A stretch of DNA of 64,000 bases from JAKFWF01 sp031374115 (lineage in GTDB: Bacteria; Pseudomonadota; Alphaproteobacteria; Rhizobiales; Hyphomicrobiaceae): the NCBI GenBank assembly GCA_031374115.1, contig JANMNO010000005.1, positions 65,444 to 129,443 of the forward strand. The letters run 5' to 3'. Below, one piece after another: positions 8,489 through 17,089 of this stretch; position 1 is the stretch's first letter; every line of letters begins with the position of its first letter. The translations under genes and the position numbers were made by a program. Below the pieces are notes generated by a model, which saw only the letters and a list, made by a program, of their open reading frames with translations, was not told the origin of the DNA and did no database searches.

Positions 8489-9340
8489 CTATGCGCTCTT
8501 CTCGAATTGCGGTTGCCAACGCAGCAGGTACGACTGCACCCGGCGCACGAAAAACGCGAGGATGATGCCGACGACCATCATCACGAAGATCGCGACCATC
8601 ATCTCGGCTGCATTGGCGCGTGCCTCCGCCTCGATGATGAGTTTGCCCAAGCCGCGTTCGGCGCCGATGAACTCGCCAACGATGACGCCGATCAACGCGA
8701 ACGACACGGCCGGTGTCAGCGAGGCGAACACCCAAGCCAGCGCCGAGGGAATGACTACCGTGCGCAGAACCGTCAGCTCGTTTGCGCCCAATAGCCGCGC
8801 GGCTGCGATCTGATCCCGATCGACTGAGCGTGTACCTTCGAACGTATTGAAGAACACCACGAAGAACACCACGATCCACGCGGTGACGATCTTCGACATG
8901 TCGCCGAGCCCGAACATCAAGATGATGAGCGGCACCAGGGCGATGCGCGGGATGGAGTTGGCAGCGACCACGTAGGGTCCAAAAATGCGCGCGAGATAGT
9001 CAGAGCGGCCAAGGAGCAGGCCCATCACGACGCCTGAAATCGTGCCACCGATGAAACCCCAAAACATGTTCTTCAAGGTGACGATGGTCGCCAGCCAAAG
9101 GTTGTTGCTGTTGGCGTCGAAACACGCGGCAAAGCCCGCCTTGTCGGCAAAGCAGCCAAGCTTCAAGAAGCTCGTCCAAATCGCTGACGGCTTGGAGATG
9201 AAATATGGATCGAGCAAAGTCGGCACGACCGGCCTTAGGGCCGATATCTTGCGCAGATCGAAACCCCACTCCCAGATGACGAACGTCACCACCAGGATCG
9301 CAATTTGCCAGAACAGAACTTTGAGGCTCGAATATTTCAT
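8489..9340 (-). CDS. NitT/TauT-family ABC transporter permease
   Basis: A 283-residue permease of the SsuC/TauC/ThiX type: membrane segment LFWQIAILVVTFVIWEWGF, six-helix core with IPRIALVPLIILMFGLGDMS and the EAA-like ARLLGANELTVLRTVVIPSA. These systems import nitrate, sulfonates, thiamine pyrimidine or aromatic anions. ATG 9340 follows the ATPase stop after one base, so the ATPase, permease and upstream binding-protein gene form one minus-strand operon. Confidence 0.9.
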   Translation of the reverse strand: MKYSSLKVLFWQIAILVVTFVIWEWGFDLRKISALRPVVPTLLDPYFISKPSAIWTSFLKLGCFADKAGFAACFDANSNNLWLATIVTLKNMFWGFIGGTISGVVMGLLLGRSDYLARIFGPYVVAANSIPRIALVPLIILMFGLGDMSKIVTAWIVVFFVVFFNTFEGTRSVDRDQIAAARLLGANELTVLRTVVIPSALAWVFASLTPAVSFALIGVIVGEFIGAERGLGKLIIEAEARANAAEMMVAIFVMMVVGIILAFFVRRVQSYLLRWQPQFEKSA

Positions 9341-9341
9341 C

Positions 9342-10160
9342 TCATTCAGCCTTGGTGCGCCGGAATTCCTCGCCGAGCGAGTGCCAGACGTGGGAGTAAA
9401 GCCGCCCGAACTCGGGCGTCTCGCGTAAGGATACCGCATCGCGCGGCCTGGCGAACGGCACTTCGAAGTCCTCCTTCAGGCGGCCGGGCCTGGCAGACAG
9501 CAGGATGATGCGGCTGGCCAGCGTCAACGCCTCGCCGAGATCGTGCGTCACGAACAGAACAGTCTGCCGCTCACGCTCCCAAATCTCCAGAAGTGTTTTG
9601 TGCATCTCGAGTTTGGTGTGCGTATCGAGCGCTCCGAACGGCTCGTCCATCAATAAAATCTCTGGTTCCATGATCAGCGTTCGCATGAGCGCGACGCGCT
9701 GGCGCATGCCACCGGACAGCATGCGCGGAAAGCTTTTGCCGAAACCTGCCAGCCCAGACGTTTCAATCGCACGTTCGACCTTGGCTGCGCGATCTGCCCG
9801 CGACGCACCGGCAATCTCCAACCCATAGCCGATGTTGGCCTCGACGGTGCGCCACGGAAACACGGTGTCGCGCTGGAACACGTAGCCGACCTTGCGGTTG
9901 ACGTCGCCGTGCGCGACTTCCTGGGCGTCGATCCGGATGCTGCCAGCCGACTTCGGGAGCAGGCCGGCGACCATGTTGAGGATCGTGCTTTTGCCGCAGC
10001 CGGATGGACCCAGGAGAGCGACGAACTCGCCCTGGTTGACGTCGAAGGAGACATCATCGACGGTGAGCAACTCGCCATTGTCGGTGTTGTAGCGCTTGAC
10101 GAGGTTCGTCACCGAGATACGCGTGGAGCCGCGTGCCTCGACAACCGCTGACTGTTCCAT
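9342..10160 (-). CDS. NitT/TauT-family ABC transporter ATP-binding protein
   Basis: A 272-residue ATPase with Walker A GPSGCGKS (51-58), Q-loop VFQRDTVFPW, signature LSGGMRQR (148-155), Walker B ILLMDEPFGALD and the H-loop VTHDLGEALTLASRI. FPW after the Q-loop and PFGALD are typical of SsuB/TauB/NrtD. It lies between the binding protein and permease genes, 12 and 1 bases away. Confidence 0.92.
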   Translation of the reverse strand: MEQSAVVEARGSTRISVTNLVKRYNTDNGELLTVDDVSFDVNQGEFVALLGPSGCGKSTILNMVAGLLPKSAGSIRIDAQEVAHGDVNRKVGYVFQRDTVFPWRTVEANIGYGLEIAGASRADRAAKVERAIETSGLAGFGKSFPRMLSGGMRQRVALMRTLIMEPEILLMDEPFGALDTHTKLEMHKTLLEIWERERQTVLFVTHDLGEALTLASRIILLSARPGRLKEDFEVPFARPRDAVSLRETPEFGRLYSHVWHSLGEEFRRTKAE

Positions 10161-10172
10161 TGCCGCCGCGCC

Positions 10173-11219
10173 TTACTTGAACTTGGCTTGAGCAGCGTCG
10201 AGGAAGCTCATATCGACGATGTCTTCGAAGTTGGTTGGCGGAATGTCGGTGCCGGCGCGATACCAGACCTTGCCCCCGCGTTCGAAATCGGCCTTTTCGA
10301 TGCGTCCGGTATAGCCCCAAGTCTCGCGATCGAAAGCGAGTTCGACCTTGGTCGCTTTCTCATCGTAGCCGTCGTAATACTTCTTGCCGACCAGCGCGTA
10401 CACGTCGTTGATCGGCGCGGTCTTCATCCATTGCATCGCCTGATACATCGCGTTGACGAAGCTCTGCGTCTTGGCCTTCTCATCCTTCGTGGTCTCTTCG
10501 AGCGTATACAGCACGAGCACCGGCACCGTGCCACCGAACACGTCCGTAAACATACCTTTCTTCGAGGTGTCGTAGATAACGCGTCCGAAATTCTTCTCCT
10601 CCGCCTCGATCACCCAGCTCGGGACCGCCATAATGGCATCGAACTGTTTGGTCTCAAGGCCTGGAAATAGCGTCTTCGGACCGCCGCCCGCGACCCAGTT
10701 GATCTTGTCGCTCAGCTTCTTCGATTCGAAGACGTAGGTGCCGTACATCCAGGTGCCGGCACCGATCGCGGTGGCAGCAACGATCGGCTTCGAACCGTCC
10801 GGCCGCTTGTAGGCGCCGAGATCCTCGACCGTCTTGATGCCAGCATCGAACAAGTCTTTGCGCACCACGATGTTCGAGATCGATGCGATCATCTGGCTCG
10901 CCATGATGATCTTGCACTTCTTACCGCGATTGCTGAGCTGAAGCGAATGGCTGGCGTCACCGTGAGCGTACAAGGCTTGTCCGGCCGCCAATGCCTGGCG
11001 ACCGTGCGTGCCAGCGTTGCCGATGACGAGCTTGAGATCGACGCCTTCTTTCTCAAAGAAGCCCTTCTCGAGTGCAATCTTGCCGAGAGAGTAGATCGCG
11101 CTTGAAGGCCCGAAGGCAAGCGTCGCCGGGCTGCCTGCGGCGGTCGCAGTGCCAGGCAGCATGCCGGCGGCCGCGATCGCTGAGCTGCCCAGAAGTGCAT
11201 CGCGACGATTGATTCTCAT
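10173..11219 (-). CDS. ABC transporter substrate-binding protein, Tat-exported (NitT/TauT type)
   Basis: A 348-residue periplasmic binding protein with an N-terminal twin-arginine signal (RINRRDALLGSSAIAAAGM) and an NMT1/SsuA-like body: SAIYSLGKIALEKGFFEKEG, VIGNAGTHGRQALAAGQ, then IVVRKDLFDAG. It should deliver the ligand to the downstream ATPase/permease pair; the ligand cannot be read from sequence. ATG 11219 is used because it follows GGGAGGAAGA at good spacing and gives a clean Tat signal. Confidence 0.88.
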   Translation of the reverse strand: MRINRRDALLGSSAIAAAGMLPGTATAAGSPATLAFGPSSAIYSLGKIALEKGFFEKEGVDLKLVIGNAGTHGRQALAAGQALYAHGDASHSLQLSNRGKKCKIIMASQMIASISNIVVRKDLFDAGIKTVEDLGAYKRPDGSKPIVAATAIGAGTWMYGTYVFESKKLSDKINWVAGGGPKTLFPGLETKQFDAIMAVPSWVIEAEEKNFGRVIYDTSKKGMFTDVFGGTVPVLVLYTLEETTKDEKAKTQSFVNAMYQAMQWMKTAPINDVYALVGKKYYDGYDEKATKVELAFDRETWGYTGRIEKADFERGGKVWYRAGTDIPPTNFEDIVDMSFLDAAQAKFK

Positions 11220-11287
11220 TATTCTTCCTCCCATTTTTTGTGGACGGCACCCGCTAACAAACAGCCGGGCCCAAGACCGTCGCCACG

Positions 11288-12502
11288 TTATACCGCTGGA
11301 CCGATCGTGCCGTCTCGGCTCAATGTTGAAATTTCATCGGCACTGTAACCGAGGTTCTCCAAGACCTCTCCCGTTTGCTCGCCAATCTTTGGCGGATCCA
11401 GCCGCTTTTGCAGGCGCTGGCCATCGATCGAGACCGGCAGCGCCGGTGTGCGAGCGTGCCGGCCATCGGGGAGGGTCACATCCAGCAGCCCTCCCGATGC
11501 CAGCAAATGCGGATCATCGAACAAGTCACTCGGCGTGTTGACAGGAGCAAAGGGTAAGTCGAGCTCTTCGAGTTGCTTCGACAGCGCCGTGAGTTCCCAC
11601 GCCCTGAAAATCGCCGCAATCTCGGGGATAACCCAACCCCGCTGATCGACCCGGCCTTGGCTCGTTGCGAGCCTTGGATCGGTCAACCAAGCGTCTCGAC
11701 CGAAGATTCTACAAAAGCCCTGCCAGTGTTCCTCACCGACGATCGACACAAAAATTTTGGTGCCATCCCGGGTATCGAAAAGATCATACACTGGCCACGG
11801 TGCACTTTTCACCGACCACGGTTGCGACTTCTCGCCGGTGACACTCTCGAACATCATCGCCTGCGCCATCAAGAACACGTTGTTTTCAAAGAGCGCACTT
11901 TGAATGTACTTGCCCCGCCCGGTTCGTTCGCGCTCGGCTAATGCTGCCTGAATTGCGATGACACCGAACATGCCGCCCATGATGTCGTTGACGGAGGCGC
12001 CAGCCCGCATCGGTTTGCCAGGCGGCCCGGTCATGTAGGCAAGCCCGCCCATCATCTGCACGACTTCGTCGAGTGCGAGACGATTTTCGTACGGCCCCGG
12101 AAGATAACCTTTCAGCGAACAATAAATCAGCCGCGGCATGTCCTTCTTCAAAGCCGCATAGTCGAGACCGAAGCGACCCAACAGTCCTGGACGAAAGTTT
12201 TCGATCAGGATGTCGCTGCTTCCCACCAGTCTACGCGCTACGGCCTGCCCAGCCGATGTCGTCGTATCGACGGCGAGCGAGCGCTTGTTGCGGCTGTAGG
12301 TGCCGAAGAAGCCCGCGGCGACACCCTTGAAGTGCCGCGTGCGATCACCCTTCAGTGGTTCGACCTTGATCACGTCGGCGCCGAGATCGGCGAGGATCAT
12401 TCCGCAGGATGGCCCCATCACCATCTGGCTGAATTCGGCAACGCGCACGCCTGCCAGAGGTAACACGGCGAGGCTGCCGTCAAGGTCAAGTCTTTCTGGC
12501 AT
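11288..12502 (-). CDS. Class III (CaiB/BaiF) CoA-transferase
   Basis: A 404-residue family III CoA-transferase: LPLAGVRVAEFSQMVMGPSC at the N-terminus, DLGADVIKVEPLKGD, NKRSLAVDTTTSAGQ and the catalytic Asp region LALDEVVQMMGGLAYMTGPP. Such enzymes move CoA between organic acids. ATG 12502 (MPERLDLDG) is chosen over a longer open frame with unrelated sequence. It sits directly upstream of the ABC binding protein on the same strand, which suggests that the transporter imports the organic acid this enzyme activates; that link is inference. Confidence 0.9.
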   Translation of the reverse strand: MPERLDLDGSLAVLPLAGVRVAEFSQMVMGPSCGMILADLGADVIKVEPLKGDRTRHFKGVAAGFFGTYSRNKRSLAVDTTTSAGQAVARRLVGSSDILIENFRPGLLGRFGLDYAALKKDMPRLIYCSLKGYLPGPYENRLALDEVVQMMGGLAYMTGPPGKPMRAGASVNDIMGGMFGVIAIQAALAERERTGRGKYIQSALFENNVFLMAQAMMFESVTGEKSQPWSVKSAPWPVYDLFDTRDGTKIFVSIVGEEHWQGFCRIFGRDAWLTDPRLATSQGRVDQRGWVIPEIAAIFRAWELTALSKQLEELDLPFAPVNTPSDLFDDPHLLASGGLLDVTLPDGRHARTPALPVSIDGQRLQKRLDPPKIGEQTGEVLENLGYSADEISTLSRDGTIGPAV

Positions 12503-12694
12503 TAAGTCGCCCTCGCATCTTCGTATCAGCCGACGCAAAGGATAGGCCGTGAGGCGTGATGTCAAGGCGAGGGTGCGCCCATCTGCGTCCACGCATCGCC
12601 TCATTTGAGCCTCAGCGTCGCACCGGACTTGAGGAACGACGTGCCGCTTGCGTGCGTTGGGCAATCGGCGGGCTAAGCCGAACGGAGAAAGGTG

Positions 12695-13021
12695 ATGCGT
12701 ATGGTATCCCCGAATTCACGTTTGTTCTCGCGAGCAGCTTGCGCGATACTCATCGCTTATTTCCTGAAACTAGGTGCCATACAGCCTAGTCAGGCGCATT
12801 CGTGGTACCCGCACTATTGCTGCAGCGACCAGGATTGCGTGAAGGTCGATCGCATCGAATACGTGAGTGACGGCATGTACATGACCGCCGGACAAATGCG
12901 AGTGTTTGTGCCTGATACAATGGAAAAACGACCATCGGAAGACACTGACGCACATATTTGCGTCATGCGCACGCAAAGCGGCTTTCGTGTGCGGTGCGTG
13001 TTTATGCCGGGGACTGCATAG
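12695..13021 (+). CDS. Small secreted cysteine protein, unknown function
   Basis: A 108-residue protein with a signal peptide (about 1-34, ending SQA) and a mature part starting HSWYPHYCCSDQDC. Cys residues (42, 43, 48 and two more near the C-terminus, HICVM and RVRCVF) probably form disulfides in the periplasm. Small proteins opening with this W-Y-P, Cys-Cys pattern are frequent in Hyphomicrobiales, but I know of no assigned function. ATG 12695 follows GGAGAAAGGTG. A strong hairpin terminator follows the stop. Confidence 0.75.
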   Translation: MRMVSPNSRLFSRAACAILIAYFLKLGAIQPSQAHSWYPHYCCSDQDCVKVDRIEYVSDGMYMTAGQMRVFVPDTMEKRPSEDTDAHICVMRTQSGFRVRCVFMPGTA

Positions 13022-13026
13022 CAGCC

Positions 13027-13060
13027 AAGGGCGAGCGCTGTATTTCAGCGCTCGCCCTTT
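13027..13060. terminator. Intrinsic terminator between convergent units
   Basis: A 12-bp perfect stem (GGGCGAGCGCTG, loop TATTT, CAGCGCTCGCCC) is flanked by AA on the left and TTT on the right, so it can act in both directions, ending the small secreted protein gene on the plus strand and the groEL relic on the minus strand. Confidence 0.8.
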
Positions 13061-13063
13061 CTC

Positions 13064-13507
13064 TCAGTAATCCATACCGCCGCCGCCCGGCATCGGCGGC
13101 GAAGCCGCTGCCTTCTTGGGCAGCTCTGCGACCATTGCCTCGGTGGTGATCAACAAACCCGCAACCGAGGCAGCGTCCTGAAGGGCTGCCCGCACGACCT
13201 TCGCGGGATCAATGATGCCAGCCGCCATCATGTCGCAATACTCGTCCTTTCGAGCGTTGTAGCCCCAGCCATAAACATTGCTCTCGAGAATCTTGCCAAC
13301 GATGACCGAGCCGTCGGTGCCGGCACTTTGTGCAATTTGACGGGCAGGGGCTTGCACAGCTCTACGCACGATCCCGATGCCGACCCTCTGGTCGTCATCG
13401 GCGGGTTTGACCGCGTCGAGCGATTTCACGGCTCGTAGCAAGGCAACTCCACCGCCCGGTACGATGCCCTCTTCGACGGCGGCCCGGGTTGCAAGGGCAG
13501 CGACTTG
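13064..13507 (-). pseudogene. groEL: groEL chaperonin, 5'-truncated relic
   Basis: The minus strand encodes the last 148 or so residues of a 60-kDa chaperonin: ATRAAVEEGIVPGGGVALLR, then IVRRAVQAPARQIAQSAGTD, EYCDMMAAGIIDPAKVVRAA, LQDAASVAGLLITTEAMVAE and the tail PMPGGGGMDY. Full GroEL is about 545 residues. Going upstream, homology stops abruptly near 13507 and is replaced by unrelated residues, with an in-frame TGA about 50 bases further on. The apical and most of the equatorial domain are gone, so it cannot be a working chaperonin; it may mark an old recombination edge. Confidence 0.85.
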
Positions 13508-13680
13508 AACTTCTGCTGCCCAGCTAGGTGATTCGGCTTCTTGGCGGTTTCAAGAGTAAAGTGCCGAAATTTCGCTCATCCCGACATAGCCTCGCACGAG
13601 GCTCGGACACTGTACTGTCGTGGGCAGCATCCATAAGATGTGCTGCAGTCAAGAGGAAAGAAGATTTCTGGAGGGATATC

Positions 13681-15081
13681 GTGGGGGATCTTGTTAGGCA
13701 CTTCGATGTGCGTAATTTGAGGGATGTGGCAGCCGCCGGGGTCTTGAGCTTTCTCGCCGCGCTCCTGTTTTCGCCTGATCAGTCCGAAGCCGCTCGCAAG
13801 GCTTTTATCGTTGGCAACTCGAACTATGCCCACGTCAGCAGTCTGCCCAATCCGGCCAATGACGCAGCCGATCTGGCCGCAAAACTCAAGGCGCTGAACT
13901 ACGACGTCACGCTCGAACTCGACGTCGGACGTGCGCAATTCCTGCGCAGCTTTCAGAAATTTTCCGGGTCGCTTGCGGCGGACGACTTGGCGCTACTCTA
14001 TTTTGCCGGCCACGGCATGCAGATCGGCGGCGAGAATTATCTGTTCCCGGTCGATGCGCGTGTCGAAAAAGAGGATGACGCTCGTCAATATCTCGTACCG
14101 CTCAATGCCTTGCTGGCCGATCTATCGCGGATCACGCGAAGCCGAATTCTGATCCTCGATGCTTGCCGCAACAATCCATTCGCCGACGAGATCGCAAAGG
14201 CGCAAGCGACCCGTTCGGCCGGCGTTGCCCGCGGCCTTGCTCGCGTTTACGCCGGCGTTGGATCATTCATCATCTACTCGACCCAGCCCGGCAATGTGGC
14301 GCTCGACGGAACGGGTCGCAACAGTCCGTTTACAGATGCGTTGCTGCGGCACATCTCAGTTCCTAACGCCGATGTCCACGCGGTGATGCGCCGGGTGCGC
14401 GGCGACGTGCAGCGTGCGACCGCCGAACAACAGGTCCCTTGGGAGAATTCTTCCCTGGTCGACGAGGTTGTGTTTGCCGGTGGCAGCGCGGTAGCGGCAG
14501 CTCCGAACCCGCCAGTTCAGCCCTCACCCGCACCACCGGCGTCGCGACCGAACCAGCCTGGCCGGGTCCCGGCGACAACAGAGACCTACAGTTACGTTAC
14601 CGGGCTCGATCCCAAGGGCGACAACTTTCTGGCGCTGCGATCGGGCTCCGAGCCGGACGCTGTTCGCATCGCGACGATGGGCCCGAACACCTTGCTGAAG
14701 GTCGCCGAGAGCCGTGGTGTGTGGCGCCGCGTCGTGCTGCCCGACGGCGCAACGGGCTGGGCGCACAGCAACTGGATTGCCTGCTGCCGCACGATAGCCG
14801 GTGCTCCCAGTGCCGGTACCAGCGCTGCGACTACGGGCAAAACCGCACAACCCGTTATCACCGCGAAGGCACCTGGGGACACCTGCGACAGCCTGTGGCT
14901 GCGGCGCAATACGATCTGGAAGCGCAACGGTTACTGCTTCGCGAGCGCCAAGGCGAAGCAGGCGCTCGGCAATGCCGGCTGCTCCCGCGACCAAGCGGCT
15001 GCGCGCGCCGCGATGTCCGCGTCCGACCTCGCCGAGGTCGATGCACTGTCGGCCAAGGAGCAAGGCATGGGTTGCCAGTGA
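13681..15081 (+). CDS. Caspase-like (peptidase C14) protein with SH3-like and YARHG-type C-terminal domains
   Basis: The N-terminus (about 14-32) is a signal or anchor (VAAAGVLSFLAALLF). Residues 38-300 form a caspase-hemoglobinase domain with the catalytic pair His111 (YFAGHGMQ) and Cys162 (LILDACRNNPF). A Pro-rich linker leads to a bacterial SH3-like segment (VTGLDPKGDNFLALRSGSEP to ATGWAHSNW), then a Cys-bearing terminal domain (CDSLWLRRNTIWKRNGYCFA) resembling YARHG/DUF4453. GTG 13681 is the start because GGAGG sits 6 bases upstream; an earlier frame opening at 13528 has no such site. Substrate and role are unknown; export is predicted. Confidence 0.85.
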   Translation: MGDLVRHFDVRNLRDVAAAGVLSFLAALLFSPDQSEAARKAFIVGNSNYAHVSSLPNPANDAADLAAKLKALNYDVTLELDVGRAQFLRSFQKFSGSLAADDLALLYFAGHGMQIGGENYLFPVDARVEKEDDARQYLVPLNALLADLSRITRSRILILDACRNNPFADEIAKAQATRSAGVARGLARVYAGVGSFIIYSTQPGNVALDGTGRNSPFTDALLRHISVPNADVHAVMRRVRGDVQRATAEQQVPWENSSLVDEVVFAGGSAVAAAPNPPVQPSPAPPASRPNQPGRVPATTETYSYVTGLDPKGDNFLALRSGSEPDAVRIATMGPNTLLKVAESRGVWRRVVLPDGATGWAHSNWIACCRTIAGAPSAGTSAATTGKTAQPVITAKAPGDTCDSLWLRRNTIWKRNGYCFASAKAKQALGNAGCSRDQAAARAAMSASDLAEVDALSAKEQGMGCQ

Positions 15082-15097
15082 TTGAAGGTTCATGACG

Positions 15098-15124
15098 GGT
15101 GTCAGACCCGGAGGGTCAGACACC
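15098..15124. terminator. Hairpin between convergent genes, REP-like
   Basis: GGTGTC-A-GACCC, a 3-base loop, and GGGTC-A-GACACC form an 11-bp stem with one A.A mismatch, followed by CACCAAAAAC on the plus strand. It lies between the caspase-like gene and the convergent hydrolase gene and probably ends one or both transcripts. Confidence 0.5.
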
Positions 15125-15146
15125 AAAAACGAACGGCTGGACGTTC

Positions 15147-16220
15147 TCACATCCCTCGTTTCGGAACCATGGCCAAAAACTCGCCCACTTGCTTGCTCCA
15201 GAACTTGGCCATACCTGTTGTCCCATGTCCGCGCGTTTCGGCGCTGGCGGCGATCAGGAACAGGCGACCGCTCTTGATGCGCTTGAGTTCGCGTTCGACC
15301 AAACCGAACTCCGGCGGGTTACGCTCATCATCGGCTGAATTGATCACGAGGACATGGGCGTTGATTACATCCAACATCGGTTGCGGATTGTAGTCGCGTG
15401 AGGCGTCCCACTGATAGACGAAGTTGTTAGCGTCGGCCACGAAAGAGCCTGCCAACCGCTCGTCGACGATTTTGTCTGCGGCAGCCCGCGTCGGTGCCGC
15501 CGCCTGATAGGCCAACGAGCCGCCGTTCGTCGCTATGCCGTAGAACACGTTGGCAGTCTTCAGGCCCTTCGGTTGCGCGGTGTAATTACCATCGTTGTAA
15601 TCGGGATCCTTGCGCACCGCGTCGATGAGCATGCGGCGCATCATCCAATTGCGGGCCGACATTTCGGTCGGCTGCGAGGCCATCGGCACCAGTGCGTCCA
15701 TAAACTGAGGGTACTTCACGCCCCAAACCCAGGTGTGCATCCCGCCCATCGAATTGCCGAGCACGAGACGCAGATGTCTAATGCCCAGGCCTTCCGTCAC
15801 CAACCGATGGTGCGCCTGCACCATGTCGTCATAGTTATATCTGGGAAACTTTCCGCGCAGCCCGTCGGAGGGTTTCGATGATTTGCCGGCGCCAAGCGCG
15901 TCCGGCAGGATGACGAAGTACTTTTTCGCGTCCAGCGCCTGGCCTTCTCCAAAAATTTCGCCCGCGAACGCCGGCGTCAGAAGTCCGGTGCCTGAACCGG
16001 CCGTGCCATGCAGAATGAGCACGGGCTCGCCCGTCGGCTCACCAATCGTCGTGTAGTGCAGCCGCAGCTCCGGCATGACTTCACCAGTGCTGAAGCGGAA
16101 GTCTTTGGCGACGAACACATCTTCTTTCGGAGCCGGGTAGTCGGCTGCTGCCGCCACTATCGAGAACAGGCTCGGGACGAGCATCAGCGCTGCAAACAGC
16201 GCACTGTTACGGAATTTCAT
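15147..16220 (-). CDS. Secreted alpha/beta hydrolase (homoserine acetyltransferase-like fold)
   Basis: A 357-residue alpha/beta hydrolase with a signal peptide (ALFAALMLVPSLFSIVAAAA). It has HGTAGSGTG for the oxyanion region, the nucleophile Ser157 in LGNSMGGMHTW, the acid region VINSADDERNPPE and a His in ETRGHGT near the end. The nucleophile elbow and cap resemble MetX-type acyltransferases, but periplasmic export argues for an esterase or amidase role. ATG 16220 gives the signal peptide directly. Confidence 0.85.
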   Translation of the reverse strand: MKFRNSALFAALMLVPSLFSIVAAAADYPAPKEDVFVAKDFRFSTGEVMPELRLHYTTIGEPTGEPVLILHGTAGSGTGLLTPAFAGEIFGEGQALDAKKYFVILPDALGAGKSSKPSDGLRGKFPRYNYDDMVQAHHRLVTEGLGIRHLRLVLGNSMGGMHTWVWGVKYPQFMDALVPMASQPTEMSARNWMMRRMLIDAVRKDPDYNDGNYTAQPKGLKTANVFYGIATNGGSLAYQAAAPTRAAADKIVDERLAGSFVADANNFVYQWDASRDYNPQPMLDVINAHVLVINSADDERNPPEFGLVERELKRIKSGRLFLIAASAETRGHGTTGMAKFWSKQVGEFLAMVPKRGM

Positions 16221-16555
16221 GTTCGTTTCCTCGTTCGGCACCCACTCTGCGGTGGATCGACCAAAACCTAACCGCAAAGCCGCGGCTTCGCACCCGGGAT
16301 TTGAACCCATTTCCCCCGACCCAGTCTCCTGTGCATAACCATATTCATCCATTTACACCCATAAAAACCCATGCTATTCCATTGTTGCCCGACCCGCATC
16401 GGGCTGTGATGCCGTGGCTGGGCGCTTGAGGTCGGTAGAGGGCCCGAGCTTGACGCGACCGCCACGGTTCGCGGCCCGCACTCCGCATGGGGAGCTCATG
16501 CGCAGCGGAGGCGGTTGGGTGTTGGTTCGTTCACGCGTTAGGATTGCAGGCGGGG
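16221..16555. other. Intergenic region upstream of mraZ
   Basis: These 335 bases separate the divergent hydrolase and mraZ genes. They hold the 10-bp-phased CCAT array (16339-16382) and, at 16294-16306 on the minus strand, a T-loop-like TTCAAAT between short G and C runs that does not fold into a full tRNA. TGGG occurs at 16488 and 16516 on the plus strand but out of 10-bp phase. No credible gene is present. Confidence 0.6.
16339..16382 (-). promoter_or_regulatory. Five CCAT/ATGG boxes at exact 10-bp spacing, candidate MraZ operator
   Basis: CCAT starts at 16339, 16349, 16359, 16369 and 16379; on the minus strand these read ATGG, ATGG, ATGGG, ATGGG, ATGG, once per helical turn. MraZ proteins bind direct TGGG-type repeats separated by about 5 bases upstream of their own gene. 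The period and core fit, but the boxes face away from mraZ and lie 174-217 bases before its start, so the assignment is inference. Confidence 0.5.
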
Positions 16556-17089
16556 ATGGATCGCTTTGTCTCAACATTCACGAACAAGATCGACGCGAAA
16601 GGCCGCGTCTCGATCCCAGCCCCGTTCCGGGCGGTGCTCGAGCGCGACGGCTATACTCAAGGCCTTGGCGGGCCACCCTCCGCGTCCGCAGGTGGGGGCG
16701 GCATCTACTGCTACCCCTCGCTCGACGCTGCCGCGATCGATGGCGGCGGCGAAAGGCTTGCACAGAAAATCGATGGCCTTCTCCGTGGCCTCGCGGATTA
16801 CTCGGACGAGCGAGATGAGCTGTCGGTCGCTCTTTACGGCGACGTCCAGATCCTCAACATCGACGGAGACGGCCGCATCGTCCTTCCTGAAGGCTTGCGC
16901 GCGCACGCGGGTCTCACCGGTCTCGTCACATTCGTCGGGCTTGGCGACAAATTCCAAATGTGGGAGCCCGGAGCTTTCGGGGCCCGCCGCAAGTCTGCGC
17001 GCGAAAAAGTCCAGGAACACAGAAAACTGTTTGGCTCAGGCGGCAGATCCGTTACCCCCTCCGATGAAGAAAGAGGAGGAGGTGCATGA
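16556..17089 (+). CDS. mraZ: Transcriptional regulator MraZ
   Basis: A 177-residue MraZ with two AbrB-like swapped-hairpin domains: FTNKIDAKGRVSIPAPFR at 8-25 and the second around ILNIDGDGRIVLPEGLR. MraZ forms rings that bind promoter repeats and repress the mra/dcw operon. It is longer than the enterobacterial 152 residues because of a Gly/Ser insert (PPSASAGGGGIYCYP) and a C-terminal tail. ATG 16556 gives the standard MDRFVSTFTNKID start. The stop overlaps rsmH by ATGA. Confidence 0.93.
   Translation: MDRFVSTFTNKIDAKGRVSIPAPFRAVLERDGYTQGLGGPPSASAGGGGIYCYPSLDAAAIDGGGERLAQKIDGLLRGLADYSDERDELSVALYGDVQILNIDGDGRIVLPEGLRAHAGLTGLVTFVGLGDKFQMWEPGAFGARRKSAREKVQEHRKLFGSGGRSVTPSDEERGGGA

Noticed and set aside
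13528..13680. N-terminal extension of the caspase-like protein to 13528
   Set aside because: The extension is Arg/Ser-rich and unlike a protein start, while GGAGG lies 6 bases before GTG 13681.
16261..16350. tRNA-like or attachment-site remnant on the minus strand (T-loop-like TTCAAAT with short G and C arms)
   Set aside because: The T-stem is imperfect and no anticodon arm, D-arm or matching acceptor 5' end could be placed. No integrase is nearby. The phased CCAT array explains the adjacent repeats better.
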